The notes beneath the pieces were generated by a model. That model worked only from the letters and a program-made list of their open reading frames with translations, had not been told where the DNA came from and did no database searches. From Roseiarcus sp049514155 (GTDB lineage: Bacteria > Pseudomonadota > Alphaproteobacteria > Rhizobiales > Beijerinckiaceae), in the NCBI RefSeq assembly GCF_049514155.1, contig NZ_JBEKVH010000004.1, positions 21,113-85,112 on the forward strand: a stretch of 64,000 bases of DNA, read 5' to 3'. The translations under genes were made by a program, and so were the position numbers. This document shows, in pieces, positions 1-7,403 of the stretch. Each line of letters begins with the position of its first letter. Position 1 is the stretch's first letter.

Positions 1-2
1 GG

Positions 3-431
3 ACGCCGGTGCGCTACGTCAACCGCTCCTACTCGCGCACCGCGCTCGCCGGCGTCTATCGCGCCGCCGACGTCGCGCTGGTGACGCCGCTGCGCGACGG
101 CATGAATCTCGTCGCCAAGGAGTTCGTCGCCGCCCAGGACCCGGAGAATCCAGGCGCGCTGATCCTGTCGCAATTCGCCGGCGCGGCGGCCGAGCTCGAC
201 GGCGCGGTGATCGTCAATCCGCACGAGGTCGAGGGCGTCGCCGCGGCGATCAAGCAGGCGCTGGAGATGCCGCTGATCGAGCGGCGCGACCGGCACGGGC
301 CGATGCTGGCGCGCCTGCGCGATCACACCGTCGATCAATGGTCCGACAGCTTCCTCACCGCGCTCGGCGAGACGCGGCAGCGGCCGAGCCTGATCGAGGG
401 CCTGAGGGCGATGTTCGGCGCGTCGGCGTAG
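3..431 (+). CDS. otsA: Trehalose-6-phosphate synthase, C-terminal part (cut by window edge)
   Basis: This is the last 142 residues of a GT20 glucosyltransferase that makes trehalose 6-phosphate from UDP-glucose and glucose 6-phosphate in the cytoplasm. The visible part carries the family block NRSYSRTALAGVYRAADVAL, followed by TPLRDGMNLVAKEFVAAQ, which holds the conserved donor-site residues (DGMNLVAKE). The reading frame is open to the left edge, so the start lies outside the window; the GTG at 9 is internal. The protein ends about 30 residues after the catalytic fold, as usual for bacterial OtsA. No partner otsB is visible on this side. It stands apart from the next gene, which is on the other strand. 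Confidence 0.93.
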   Translation, partial: TPVRYVNRSYSRTALAGVYRAADVALVTPLRDGMNLVAKEFVAAQDPENPGALILSQFAGAAAELDGAVIVNPHEVEGVAAAIKQALEMPLIERRDRHGPMLARLRDHTVDQWSDSFLTALGETRQRPSLIEGLRAMFGASA

Positions 432-456
432 CGCCGAAAGCGAGGGGCAGAAGAAT

Positions 457-500
457 CGTCATCGCGAACGACAGCGAAGCGGTCGAGACTCAGCCCTGAC
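457..500. repeat. Single arm of the CGTCATCGCGA interspersed repeat
   Basis: The stretch beginning TCGTCATCGCGAACGACAGC matches one arm of the inverted-repeat element at 3921-4010 (TCGTCATCGCGAGCGACAGC). It lies between the convergent otsA and VOC genes. Only one arm is present, so it looks like a decayed copy. Elements of this look are common extragenic repeats in Alphaproteobacteria. Confidence 0.5.
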
Positions 501-512
501 GCCTCGAACCCA

Positions 513-917
513 TTACGCCCGAGCGGCGAATTTCTTGATCGCTTCCGCGCTGACCGGCGTGAAGAAATTGACCAGATTTCCGTCGGGGTCGCGAAGCAGC
601 AACGAGCGATTTCCCCATGGCGTGGTCGTCGGCTTCTGGACAAAGGCGCGGACGACGTCTTCGAGTCTTTCGTATTCCTGGTCGACGTCGTCGACGCGGA
701 ACTCGATGATGCAGCTATGATTGTCGGCGGGACGCGCGGACCCGGCCCCGAACAGCGCCACGGTGCGCTCGCTGCCGATCGCCAACGTGCAGGCAGGCGT
801 CGCCAGCTCGGCGAAGTCCTCCGTGTAGCGCGTCGCCGGCAGGCCGGTGACGCCTTCGTAGAATTCAACCAGGCGGCTTACGTCGCTGGTGATAATCCGC
901 ACCGAGACGAAATTCAT
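513..917 (-). CDS. VOC (glyoxalase/bleomycin-resistance fold) family protein
   Basis: A 134-residue single-module vicinal-oxygen-chelate protein. The opening MNFVSVRIITSDVSRLVEFY and the late block LLLRDPDGNLVNFFTPV are typical of small VOC proteins; the metal-ligand-like positions include E72 region (CIIEFRVDD) and the DPDGN loop. Substrate cannot be told. It is divergent from the WYL regulator at 1009, and the only strong palindrome in the 91 bp between them is a likely operator for that regulator, so control by that regulator is probable. Confidence 0.85.
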   Translation of the reverse strand: MNFVSVRIITSDVSRLVEFYEGVTGLPATRYTEDFAELATPACTLAIGSERTVALFGAGSARPADNHSCIIEFRVDDVDQEYERLEDVVRAFVQKPTTTPWGNRSLLLRDPDGNLVNFFTPVSAEAIKKFAARA

Positions 918-974
918 GATCGCTTCCCTTTCTCAGGTGGCCCGCTGGGGCGCATTCGGCTTGTAGCCGGGGCC

Positions 975-996
975 TGCTGACAGCATTCTGTCAGCA
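975..996. promoter_or_regulatory. Operator-like perfect inverted repeat for the YafY/WYL regulator
   Basis: TGCTGACAG, 4 bases (CATT), then CTGTCAGCA: a perfect 9-bp inverted repeat. It sits in the divergent promoter region between the VOC gene (start 917) and the WYL regulator (start 1009), ending 12 bp before the regulator ATG. TGACAG-N4-CTGTCA sites are typical beside YafY/DeoR-type genes, so autoregulation and control of the VOC gene are inferred. Confidence 0.75.
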
Positions 997-1008
997 TGGA
1001 GACGGGCC

Positions 1009-1710
1009 ATGCGCCGCGCCGACCGAATGTTTCAGATCATTCAGATCCTGCGGCGCACGACCCGTCCGGTCACTGCCGCCAGCTTGGCCGAAGAACTGGA
1101 AGTGTCGAAGCGGTCGGTCTACCGCGACGTCGCCGATTTAATCGGGCAGAGGGCGCCGATCCGCGGCGAGGCGGGGTCGGGCTACGTTCTGGCCCGCGAC
1201 TTCGACATGCCGCCGCTGATGCTCGCGCCCGACGAGATCGAAGCCGCGGTGCTGGGCGCGCAATGGGTGGCTGAGCGCGGGGATGCAGTTCTCGCAACCG
1301 CGGCGCGCGATCTGATCGCCAAGATCGAAGCCGCCGTGCCGGAGCGCCTGCGTCCCTACATCGCCGAGCCCACCATCGGCGCGCCGGCCAACAATGCGCC
1401 GGCCCGCGACGGCTTGGACATGGCTCGGACCCGCGCCTGGATCCGCGCCGGGCGCAAGATCCGGATCCGCTATCGCGATCAGCATGACGAGGACAGCCAG
1501 CGCACCATCTGGCCGGTGATCATCGGCTATGCCGAGACCGTGCGTCTGCTGGCGGCCTGGTGCGAGCTCCGTCAGGACTTCCGCCATTTCAGGACCGACC
1601 GTATCGTCGCCGCCGAATTTCTCGACGAGCGCCATGGCGCTCGCCCCGGCGACCTCATGAAGCGTTGGAAACGCAGAATCGAGAAAGAACGCGGCGTGCG
1701 CCTGCCATAG
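1009..1710 (+). CDS. YafY-type HTH/WYL-domain transcriptional regulator
   Basis: A 233-residue regulator. Residues about 3-60 form a DeoR/HTH_11 winged helix (RADRMFQIIQILRRTTRPVT, then AASLAEELEVSKRSVYRDVA, where SKRSVYRD is the recognition helix). The rest is a WYL ligand-sensing region (about 135-210) with IRIRYRD, the substituted segment AAWCELRQDFRHFRTDRI. The start ATG at 1009 follows GGAGACGG. It is divergent from the VOC gene with a perfect palindrome between them. The usual arrangement of such pairs is that the regulator represses itself and the VOC-type or similar gene; the ligand is unknown. Confidence 0.88.
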   Translation: MRRADRMFQIIQILRRTTRPVTAASLAEELEVSKRSVYRDVADLIGQRAPIRGEAGSGYVLARDFDMPPLMLAPDEIEAAVLGAQWVAERGDAVLATAARDLIAKIEAAVPERLRPYIAEPTIGAPANNAPARDGLDMARTRAWIRAGRKIRIRYRDQHDEDSQRTIWPVIIGYAETVRLLAAWCELRQDFRHFRTDRIVAAEFLDERHGARPGDLMKRWKRRIEKERGVRLP

Positions 1711-1731
1711 CGGCTCGGGCCGGCGCGAAAT

Positions 1732-3036
1732 TCACGCCTGCGCAGCTTCGCGCGTCTCCCTGAGGCTGAGCAGGCTGGCGAAGCTCACCGCCGCGGCCGC
1801 GACGATGTAATAGCCGACCCAGGCGACGCCGCCGCGCGCCAGCAGCAGTTGCGCGACGGCGGGGGCGAGCGAAGCGCCGAGAATGCCGCCGAGGTTGTAG
1901 GCGCTCGAGGCGCCGGTGTAGCGCACGCGGGCGGGGAACAGCTCCGGCAGCAGCGCGCCGAGCGGGGCGAAGGTGAGGCCCATCGCGGCAAGCGCGAGCG
2001 ACAGGAAGGCCAGGACGCCGATCGTCCCGCCGCCGAGCAAGGTCGGCATGGCGAGCCCGACCGCCGCTGCGGCGATCGCCGCAACGAGCAGCACTGGCCG
2101 GCGGCCGAAGCGGTCGGCGAGCGCAGCGGAGACCGGCGTCGCCGCCGCCATGAACAGCGCCGCCACGCACAGCATCGCCAGGAAGTCGGTGCGCGCGATA
2201 TGCAGCGTCGTCACGCCGTAGCCGAGCGCGAACACCGTCGAGACGTAGAACAGCGCATAGCAGACGACGATCGCCAGCGAACCCTGGATCATCGGTCGCC
2301 AGTGATCGCGGATCGCTTCGACGAGCGGAACTTGAGCGCGCTGGCGCGTTTCGACCAGCGCGCGGAAGGCGGGCGTCTCGGCGACGGTCACGCGGACATA
2401 GAGGCCGATCGCCACCAGCGCGGCGCTGAGCAGGAAGGGAACCCGCCACGCCCAGGCGACGAAGCTCTGTTCGCCCAGACCGAGAATCAGTAGCAGGAAC
2501 AGTCCGTTGGCCATCAGGAAGCCGATCGGCGGCCCCAGTTGCGGGAACATGCCGAACCAGGCGCGCTGGCCGCGCGGCGCGTTCTCGGTCGCCAGCAGCG
2601 CCGCGCCGCCCCATTCGCCGCCGAGCCCGACACCCTGGCCGAAGCGCAGCAGGCACAGCAGCCAGGGCGCGAGCGCGCCGGCCGTGGAATAGCCGGGCAG
2701 GACGCCGATCAGCGTCGTCGACAGTCCCATGACCACCATCGTCGCCACCAGCGTCGCCTTGCGGCCGATTCGGTCGCCGAAATGGCCGAACAGGAACGCG
2801 CCGACAGGCCGCGCCACAAAGGCGACGCCGAAGGTGAGGAAGGCGTTGAGCGCCTGGGTCCGCGGCGCCGATTGCGGGAAGAACGTCTGGCCGATCACCA
2901 GCGCCGCGGCGGTGCCGTAGATGTAAAAATCATAAAATTCGATCGCCGTGCCGATCAAGCTCGCCAGCACGATGCGGCCGACGCCGACTCCCGGCGCCCC
3001 GATCGCCGCCGTCGCGGCGCCCGTCTCTCCCGTCAT
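1732..3036 (-). CDS. MFS transporter, metabolite:H+ symporter (MHS) type
   Basis: A 434-residue 12-helix carrier. The first helix segment ASLIGTAIEFYDFYIYGTAA is diagnostic for the MHS/ShiA/ProP branch, and the loop between helices 2 and 3 has GHFGDRIGRKATL. The second half has ALADRFGRRPVLL. Such carriers import organic acids, shikimate, alpha-ketoglutarate or betaines together with protons across the inner membrane; the substrate here is not predictable. It is monocistronic, ending just after the WYL regulator gene (convergent, 21 bp apart). No fault is seen in the sequence. Confidence 0.9.
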   Translation of the reverse strand: MTGETGAATAAIGAPGVGVGRIVLASLIGTAIEFYDFYIYGTAAALVIGQTFFPQSAPRTQALNAFLTFGVAFVARPVGAFLFGHFGDRIGRKATLVATMVVMGLSTTLIGVLPGYSTAGALAPWLLCLLRFGQGVGLGGEWGGAALLATENAPRGQRAWFGMFPQLGPPIGFLMANGLFLLLILGLGEQSFVAWAWRVPFLLSAALVAIGLYVRVTVAETPAFRALVETRQRAQVPLVEAIRDHWRPMIQGSLAIVVCYALFYVSTVFALGYGVTTLHIARTDFLAMLCVAALFMAAATPVSAALADRFGRRPVLLVAAIAAAAVGLAMPTLLGGGTIGVLAFLSLALAAMGLTFAPLGALLPELFPARVRYTGASSAYNLGGILGASLAPAVAQLLLARGGVAWVGYYIVAAAAVSFASLLSLRETREAAQA

Positions 3037-3062
3037 GACGTTCCCCGGCCCCTTTTTCTATT

Positions 3063-3260
3063 TCAATCCGGCTTCGCCCAGTGCGGGCAGCTTTGGCTCA
3101 GCGGCAACTTTTGTTCGATGATGCGGAACGGGAAATAGTATTTGCAGCTGCGGTTCCACTGGTCGGCGGTCTGCCCGGACGAAATCAGCGGCGCTTCGTC
3201 CCACAGCAACAGGCCAAAGTTTACGCCGACGATGAGCGCCAGCGGCAATATCCATTTCAT
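3063..3260 (-). CDS. Small single-pass membrane protein of unknown function
   Basis: A 65-residue protein starting MKWILPLALIVGVNFGLLLW, which is one membrane helix or uncleaved signal anchor, followed by a 45-residue polar tail with two cysteines (NRSCKYYFPF, SQSCPHW). It is not recognised as a named family. The ATG at 3260 was chosen because it puts the hydrophobic segment at the N-terminus; longer in-frame starts add an unlikely basic stretch. It lies 26 bp upstream of the MFS gene on the same strand. Confidence 0.6.
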   Translation of the reverse strand: MKWILPLALIVGVNFGLLLWDEAPLISSGQTADQWNRSCKYYFPFRIIEQKLPLSQSCPHWAKPD

Positions 3261-3574
3261 TGGCCTACCCCCCGAAGGCGACCGACGCCTGGCCCCTTCT
3301 CGAAGGGGGGCGCATGGGAATCGGCCGTTCGTCAGCGTCATAATCGCGCCTTTGGCCCGGCGTGACAATTCTCCGGCTGGGGCCGATAACGCTTGCCGCC
3401 TTTCGCCGATCTTGCGCGATGACGCGCGATCGAATAAATGGCTGCGATCGGGCTTCGGCCGAACGACTTGGCCTCGGCGCGCTCCCGCGTCAGACTGACG
3501 ACCTTCTCCCAAACTCGAATCTCGCCGGCCGCGACACGCGGCTTCAATTTGGATCCGTAAGGAAGGAAATTCAC
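3261..3574. other. Intergenic region upstream of the cold-shock gene
   Basis: 314 bp between divergent genes. It holds a short perfect hairpin at 3293-3308 (CCCCTT, loop CTCG, AAGGGG) with no T-run. The part nearest 3575 probably includes the long 5' leader usual for cold-shock mRNAs. No convincing reading frame was found in it. Confidence 0.5.
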
Positions 3575-3784
3575 ATGGCGCAGGGAACCGTGAAGTGGTT
3601 CAACGGCCAAAAAGGCTACGGCTTCATCCAGCCGGACGACGGCAGCAAGGACGTCTTCGTCCACATCAGCGCGGTGCAGCGCGCCGGTCTCGTCGATCTC
3701 AACGAGGGCCAGAAGGTCGCCTACGAGGTCGTCGCCGATCGCCGCACCGGCAAGTCGTCGGCCGACAATCTGAAGCCGCTGTAA
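3575..3784 (+). CDS. Cold-shock protein, CspA family
   Basis: A 69-residue single cold-shock domain. RNP1 is KGYGFIQ and RNP2 is VFVHIS; the opening is MAQGTVKWFNGQKGYGFIQP. It binds single-stranded RNA/DNA and acts as an RNA chaperone. The ATG at 3575 follows GGAAGG with good spacing. The size matches the family exactly. A strong Rho-independent terminator follows at 3838, so the gene is monocistronic. Confidence 0.97.
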   Translation: MAQGTVKWFNGQKGYGFIQPDDGSKDVFVHISAVQRAGLVDLNEGQKVAYEVVADRRTGKSSADNLKPL

Positions 3785-3837
3785 GGCTCACAATCTTTCG
3801 CCTCGGCCGGGAACGCCCGGCCGGGGTCGAGGCCATC

Positions 3838-3876
3838 GGCCCGCGCTCGGGAGACCGGCGCGGGCCGTTTCTTTTT
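3838..3876 (+). terminator. Rho-independent terminator after the cold-shock gene
   Basis: A perfect 9-bp stem, GGCCCGCGC at 3838-3846 and GCGCGGGCC at 3858-3866, is followed by GTTTCTTTTT. It lies 54 bp after the cold-shock stop codon. Confidence 0.85.
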
Positions 3877-3920
3877 GCGGCAGCTTCGAGCAAGTTGTCT
3901 TTAGATTGAAACGGTTCCGG

Positions 3921-4010
3921 TCGTCATCGCGAGCGACAGCGACGCGATCCGGACTGAGCCGCTGCCGCAATCCCCAAGTCTGGATCGCTTCGCTTTGCTC
4001 GCGATGACGA
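3921..4010. repeat. CGTCATCGCGA interspersed inverted repeat, complete copy
   Basis: Two imperfect inverted arms, one beginning TCGTCATCGCGAGCGACAGC (3921-3950) and the other ending TTGCTCGCGATGACGA (3982-4010), face each other around a 31-bp centre. A single arm recurs at 457-500. It sits between the convergent cold-shock gene and the ogt-like gene. Confidence 0.75.
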
Positions 4011-4041
4011 CCGAGGCGATTCGACTTGAATGCATCAAGCT

Positions 4042-4905
4042 TTAGCCCGCCTGGGTGCGGCCGGCTTCCCAACCGATGATCGCCTGCTTGCGCGCCAGGC
4101 CCCAGTGGTAGCCGGTCAGCGCGCCAGAGCGCCCGAGAACGCGATGACAGGGGACGACGAACGAGATCGGGTTGCGTCCGACCGCCGCCCCGACCGCGCG
4201 CGCCGCGTTGGGCTTGCCGAGATGGCGGGCGATATCGGAATAGGTCGTCGCGCGACCCATCGGCACGGCGAGCAGCGTTTCCCACACCCGCACCTCGAAA
4301 TCGGTGCCGATCATGACAATTCGCAGCGGCGCGTCGGGCCGCCATTGCGCCGAATCGAAGGCGCGGGCGGCGAGCGGCGCCGTCGCAGCCTCGTCCTCGA
4401 CCAAGCGGGCGCGCGGCCAACGCTTTCGCATATCGGCGAGCGCCGCGGCGCGGTCCCCGTCGTCGACGAAGCCGAGACCGGCGAGGCCGCGCGGCGCGGC
4501 GACGACGATCGCTTCGCCGAACGGCGAGGGGTGAAAGCCGTAGGCGAGTTCGAGGTCGTCGCGGCGATAGTCGCCCGGCGTCAGCGCCTCATGGGTGACG
4601 AACAGGTCGTGCAGCCGGCTCGGCCCCGACAGGCCGACGTCGTAGGCGGCGTCGAGCACGCTCGCCGAATCGCGCAGCAGTTCGCGCGCCCGCTCGATCG
4701 TCAGCGCTTGCAGGAAGGCCTTCGGCGTCAGTCCCGCCCAGCGCTTGAAGACGTGCTGGAAGTGCGACGCGGAGAGGCCGACGTGGTCGGCGATCGCCTC
4801 GATCGACGGCTGGTCGCGCCAGCGGGTCGAGATGAATTCGATCGCCTTGCGCACGACGGCGTAATCGGCGCCGGGCGCGACGGGGAAGGCGGGAAAATCG
4901 AGCAT
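4042..4905 (-). CDS. Ada/Ogt-like methylated-DNA--[protein]-cysteine S-methyltransferase with AraC-type HTH
   Basis: A 287-residue two-part protein. The N-terminal half (about 15-110) is an AraC/XylS helix-turn-helix (IADHVGLSASHFQHVFKRWA; LTPKAFLQALTIERAREL). The C-terminal half is the O6-alkylguanine transferase domain with the acceptor motif PCHRV preceded by NPISFVV, and the DNA-binding RAVGAAVGRNP. It removes alkyl groups from guanine O6 in one suicidal step. It lacks the N-terminal zinc/phosphotriester domain of E. coli Ada, so it cannot sense phosphotriester damage that way. The start at 4905 is preferred to 4962, because the longer version would run into the repeat element upstream. 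Confidence 0.9.
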   Translation of the reverse strand: MLDFPAFPVAPGADYAVVRKAIEFISTRWRDQPSIEAIADHVGLSASHFQHVFKRWAGLTPKAFLQALTIERARELLRDSASVLDAAYDVGLSGPSRLHDLFVTHEALTPGDYRRDDLELAYGFHPSPFGEAIVVAAPRGLAGLGFVDDGDRAAALADMRKRWPRARLVEDEAATAPLAARAFDSAQWRPDAPLRIVMIGTDFEVRVWETLLAVPMGRATTYSDIARHLGKPNAARAVGAAVGRNPISFVVPCHRVLGRSGALTGYHWGLARKQAIIGWEAGRTQAG

Positions 4906-4925
4906 TGGTCCGCATCCATGAAGTC

Positions 4926-5123
4926 CAGAGCGCGTTGCACTCGGTTCGAACTGCTGCGCCACAATCCCCTCTCCCCGCTTGCGGGGAAAGGGCGAGGGTG
5001 AGGGGCTTGGTGATTAGCCGCCGCGTTGCAGCCAATCGCCCGGCCCCTCATCCTATCCTTCTCCCCGCAAGCGGGGAGAAGGGACGCAGCTGCGCTGTTT
5101 TCGCCTAACTGCAACGCGCTCCT
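4926..5123. repeat. Nested inverted-repeat element (CTCCCCGC family)
   Basis: Two layers of inverted arms. The inner arms are at 4963-5006 (contains CCCCTCTCCCCGCTTGCGGG) and 5042-5085 (contains TTCTCCCCGCAAGCGGGGAG); each also forms its own hairpin. The outer arms pair AGCGCGTTGCA near 4928 with TGCAACGCGCT near 5111. The whole piece fills the gap between the ogt-like gene and the DUF2461 gene. A related element is at 52745-52925. Confidence 0.8.
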
Positions 5124-5186
5124 GCCGACATCATCGTCGAGCCGGATGCGCAGCGCCACCCGAAAACGACTACTTTAGTTAGCCGT

Positions 5187-5867
5187 CTAGCGCGCATCGA
5201 CGACCGCGCTCCAGCCCCATTTCAGCAGCGGCATAGCGTCATGAGCGAAGGCGACGATGTCGTCGACCAGGGCGGGCTTGGCGAGCCGCGCGTCGGCGAT
5301 GTCGCGCGAGCAGATGAACGACGCGTTGCGGACCGCGGCGGCGATCTCCTCGTCGTCGATCGCCTCGTAGCCGCGCGGCGCGCGCTTCAACGCGTGTTCG
5401 TCTTCGAGCGCGAGGCCGCCGTCGGCGAGCTTGGCGACCATCGTCTTCCACGCCTTTGGCGCGCGCACGATCGCCGCGCGCAGCCGCGCCAGGGCTTCCG
5501 GCTCGGGCTGCCAGAAGCCGGCGGCGGCGAAGCAGCCCTCGGCGGACACGTGGACGTAGAGCATGCCGGGGTCGTTTTTCGCGCCCGTCCGAGACAGCAC
5601 CGCGCCGGCGTTGGTCTTGTACGGGTTCTTGTCCTTGGCGAAGCGCACGTCGCGGTTGATGCGGAAGAGCGACGCCTTGCGGTCGCCCTTGAGCGGCGTT
5701 TTCGCCTTGGCGAAGCGCGCCGCGAGTTCTTCGACCAGGTCGCCGAGCGGCCCCTTGATCTCGCCCTCGTAGATTGCGCGGTTGGCCTCGAACCAGTCCT
5801 TGGTCTGGTGGAAGGCGAGCGCCTTGAAGAAGGGGACGGCCTGGGGGCCGAAGCCGGAAAAAGGCAT
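5187..5867 (-). CDS. DUF2461 (TIGR02453) family protein
   Basis: A 226-residue protein of a widespread bacterial family without an assigned biochemical role. Typical blocks are FFKALAFHQTKDWFEANRAI near the N-terminus, SLFRINRDVRFAKDKNPYKT (about 65-85) and the middle PGMLYVHVSAEGCFAAAGFW. Length matches the family. The ATG at 5867 is the first good start. It is alone on its strand here, and its neighbours give no hint of its job. Confidence 0.85.
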   Translation of the reverse strand: MPFSGFGPQAVPFFKALAFHQTKDWFEANRAIYEGEIKGPLGDLVEELAARFAKAKTPLKGDRKASLFRINRDVRFAKDKNPYKTNAGAVLSRTGAKNDPGMLYVHVSAEGCFAAAGFWQPEPEALARLRAAIVRAPKAWKTMVAKLADGGLALEDEHALKRAPRGYEAIDDEEIAAAVRNASFICSRDIADARLAKPALVDDIVAFAHDAMPLLKWGWSAVVDAR

Positions 5868-5941
5868 GGCGCGATTCCTGACGAAGACCGCGAAAGCGTC
5901 GCTCTTCTAGGCCCGGCAAGGCGGACGCGCAAACGTCGCGC

Positions 5942-6685
5942 TCACTGGGAAGAATTGGGCAACGTCGCCTCGGCGGCGGCGACGATCGCCGCCGCGAGGT
6001 CGGCCTGGGCGGCCGGCAGACGAACGGCGAGCAAGTAGAGATCGGGCCCGTCCGCCGGGCCGACGAGCTTGGCGAGACCGACGACCGGCAGCGGGCTCGC
6101 GCCCAGCCCGGCCGCGGCGCCCAGTCCGTCCTTGCCGGCGGGCGTCGCGAACGCGACCAGCGTCGCCGTCTTGTAGGTCAGCTTGTCGGCCGGGTAGGGG
6201 CCGGCGGGGAAATTCTCCTTCGGCTCGACCCCCTCGGCGATCACCGAAGCGACGAACGCCTTTTCCGGCCCGGCGAAGACGCGCGCGGCGACCTTGGCGA
6301 CGTCGAAGCGGCCGCTGGTGCCGCCCGAGTCGTCGGCGAGGACAACGGCGGGGCCGGCGATCGGCTGGCTCGCGTCGTCGAGCTTGCCGCTCGGCGCGAT
6401 CGTCAGCGTCACGCCGCTCGAGCCGTAGAACGAGAAGCATTTCCAGCCGCGCGGCGCGAGCGCGCCGGCGGAATATTGCGCCTGATACCAGGCGAGCCCT
6501 TTCGCCGCCGCGGGATTGATGGCGACCGCCTTTGGCTGGCCTTTCGGCGCGGCGACCGGCCCCTGCTGGCCGTCGCTCGCGCAGCCGACGAAGGGGACGG
6601 TCTGAGCCGCCCCCGCGGCGAAAGGCGTGAGGGTGAAGGCGGCGCAGATCAGCGCCGCGCATGACAACGAACGAAGCTTCAGCAC
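5942..6685 (-). CDS. Secreted protein of unknown function
   Basis: A 247-residue protein with a clear signal peptide (LKLRSLSCAALICAAFTLTP, cleavage near AAGA-AQT). The mature part is Gly/Ala/Pro-rich and has two cysteines (VGCASDG; WKCFSFYGSSG) that could form a disulphide in the periplasm. GTG at 6685 is chosen because GGGAGA precedes it at good spacing; a GTG at 6706 is possible. Not recognised as a family with a defined function. It follows the peroxiredoxin gene on the same strand 105 bp away. Confidence 0.7.
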   Translation of the reverse strand: MLKLRSLSCAALICAAFTLTPFAAGAAQTVPFVGCASDGQQGPVAAPKGQPKAVAINPAAAKGLAWYQAQYSAGALAPRGWKCFSFYGSSGVTLTIAPSGKLDDASQPIAGPAVVLADDSGGTSGRFDVAKVAARVFAGPEKAFVASVIAEGVEPKENFPAGPYPADKLTYKTATLVAFATPAGKDGLGAAAGLGASPLPVVGLAKLVGPADGPDLYLLAVRLPAAQADLAAAIVAAAEATLPNSSQ

Positions 6686-6790
6686 GGCGCATCTCCCAGC
6701 AACCACGAAATTATCGGCGATCGCCGCGGCGGCGGCAAACGCCGGTCTCGTGTTGGGGCGAAACCGGCGCGATGCTGCGGCGCCCGTTGG

Positions 6791-7285
6791 TCAGGCCGCC
6801 GACGCCTGCGACGTCTTCGATTTGATGTAGGCGACGAGGCCAGCGACGTCGTCGGGGACGAGCCTGCCGATCGCGGCCGACGAATAGACGGCGTTGACCA
6901 AAGTCCCGTCGGGCGCCAGCACGAACCCGGTGGTCTGCAGGTAATGCGGCTCCGAATTGACGTAGGCGCCGACCGCGGCGGCGATCGCGTCGGCGTCGGC
7001 GCCGTAGCCTAGGGGATAGCGGACGTTGTGTTTGGCGGCGAGGGCCGCCGTCGTCGCCTCGTCGTCGACCGAGAAGGCGACGACCTTGACGCCGGCCTCG
7101 TCGAGCTTGGCGCTGGCGCGCGCGAAGGCGGCAAGCTGGGCGTTGCAATAGGGACACCAGGCGCCGCGATAGATCAGCACGACGCCGAACGAGCCGGCGA
7201 GATCGCCGGGCAGTTCGATCGTTCCACCGCCGACTTTGCGGATCGACAGGCGCGGGAAACGATCGCCGTTGTGAAGAAGGGGCAT
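6791..7285 (-). CDS. AhpC/TSA-type peroxiredoxin (redoxin domain)
   Basis: A 164-residue thioredoxin-fold protein. The active-site segment is YRGAWCPYCNAQLAAF, in which the WCPYC pair replaces the usual PxxxTxxC motif; this CxxC form is common in redoxin-domain alkyl-hydroperoxide reductases of Proteobacteria. It probably reduces peroxides with thiols in the cytoplasm (no signal peptide). AGGAG precedes the ATG at 7285. It is divergent from a tetR-type gene, and two matching palindromes lie between the two starts. Confidence 0.85.
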   Translation of the reverse strand: MPLLHNGDRFPRLSIRKVGGGTIELPGDLAGSFGVVLIYRGAWCPYCNAQLAAFARASAKLDEAGVKVVAFSVDDEATTAALAAKHNVRYPLGYGADADAIAAAVGAYVNSEPHYLQTTGFVLAPDGTLVNAVYSSAAIGRLVPDDVAGLVAYIKSKTSQASAA

Positions 7286-7304
7286 TGGACAACTCTCCTG
7301 TATG

Positions 7305-7320
7305 TGGACCGGATGGTCCA
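7305..7320. promoter_or_regulatory. Operator-like palindrome 1 (TGGACC-N4-GGTCCA)
   Basis: A perfect 6-bp inverted repeat with a 4-bp spacer, 20 bp upstream of the peroxiredoxin start. It has the same layout (TGGACY-N4-RGTCCA) as the second site at 7339, with centres 34 bp apart. A TetR-family dimer site is inferred. Confidence 0.7.
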
Positions 7321-7338
7321 CTGGTGGCGGCAGGAAAC

Positions 7339-7354
7339 TGGACTGTCAAGTCCA
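7339..7354. promoter_or_regulatory. Operator-like palindrome 2 (TGGACT-N4-AGTCCA)
   Basis: A second perfect 6-bp inverted repeat with 4-bp spacer, on the tetR side of the divergent region. The two sites share TGGAC/GTCCA half-sites, which supports a real repressor target and not a chance palindrome. Confidence 0.7.
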
Positions 7355-7403
7355 ATTGATGTATCGCTCGTTCCGGCGAGCGAAGCGGCGGGAAAGCGGC
7401 GCG

